64,000 nucleotides of DNA from assembly GCA_963575745.1 (NCBI GenBank), contig CAUYUJ010008569.1:436947-500946 (forward strand). Reading direction: 5' to 3'. The position numbers and the translations under genes were made by a program. This DNA comes from Prorocentrum cordatum. Taxonomy: Eukaryota > Sar > Dinophyceae > Prorocentrales > Prorocentraceae. The notes below the pieces were generated by a model. It was not told the DNA's origin and did no database searches. It saw nothing but the letters and a program-made list of their open reading frames with translations. The number at the start of each line of letters is the position of its first letter. The stretch's first letter is position 1. Shown here piece after piece: positions 63,946 to 64,000 of the stretch.

Positions 63946-64000
63946 AGCCAGGTGCGGGTGGCCATGGCTGAGACCACCTGGACGGAAGACCGTTGCACGT
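63946..64000 (+). other. Possible start of a further exon, cut by the window edge
   Basis: After GCGGCAGCCAG, one + frame reads QVRVAMAETTWTEDRCT with good composition to the last base. Too short to call; it could be the next transporter exon. Confidence 0.3.

Overview
This looks like nuclear DNA from a dinoflagellate (moderate confidence). The bulk is GC-rich and packed with trinucleotide microsatellites, satellites and foldback elements. Coding sequence is sparse, is mostly on the + strand, has high G/C at third codon positions, and is spread over short exons with GC-AG or otherwise unusual intron ends that often carry short direct repeats. Two genes are recognisable, plus remnants of two non-LTR retrotransposons. 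No tRNA, rRNA, CRISPR, bacterial operon or spliced-leader gene was found. Most long open frames are translations of repeats, open in several frames at once, and were not called as genes.

Layout. 1-2.9 kb: two blocks of a 77-bp satellite, each followed by the same flank. 3-28 kb: microsatellites, minisatellites, 6 of the 11 copies of a MITE family with 8-bp target duplications, other foldback elements, a decayed reverse-transcriptase fragment (12.2-12.6 kb) and several short exon-like segments of unknown product. 28.1-63.4 kb: exons of a TrkH/Trk-type potassium transporter. All four pore-loop repeats and the C-terminal GRxRGLP-type motif can be traced over about 35 kb. Its introns hold a truncated antisense RNase H fragment (36.6-37.7 kb), a foldback of about 1.6 kb (38.5-40.1 kb), composite satellite blocks, and an intact intronless gene for a PLOD-type (lysyl-hydroxylase-like) glycosyltransferase (49.25-50.36 kb) on the same strand. 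53-60 kb: three tandem copies of a unit of about 1.65 kb, one with a datable TA-flanked MITE, and another interrupted by a 1.78-kb insertion with inverted ends. 60-64 kb: minisatellite, a second copy of the composite satellite block, the last recognised transporter exon and a (GAC)n array.

The genes do not form an operon or pathway. The transporter should act in a membrane in K+/Na+ uptake; the glycosyltransferase has a probable signal peptide and should act in the secretory pathway. The most interesting material is structural: an intron of the transporter that is itself a foldback element also found elsewhere (an introner), a second in-frame foldback insertion in an exon, many MITEs with clear target duplications, and a complete gene nested in a 19-kb intron.
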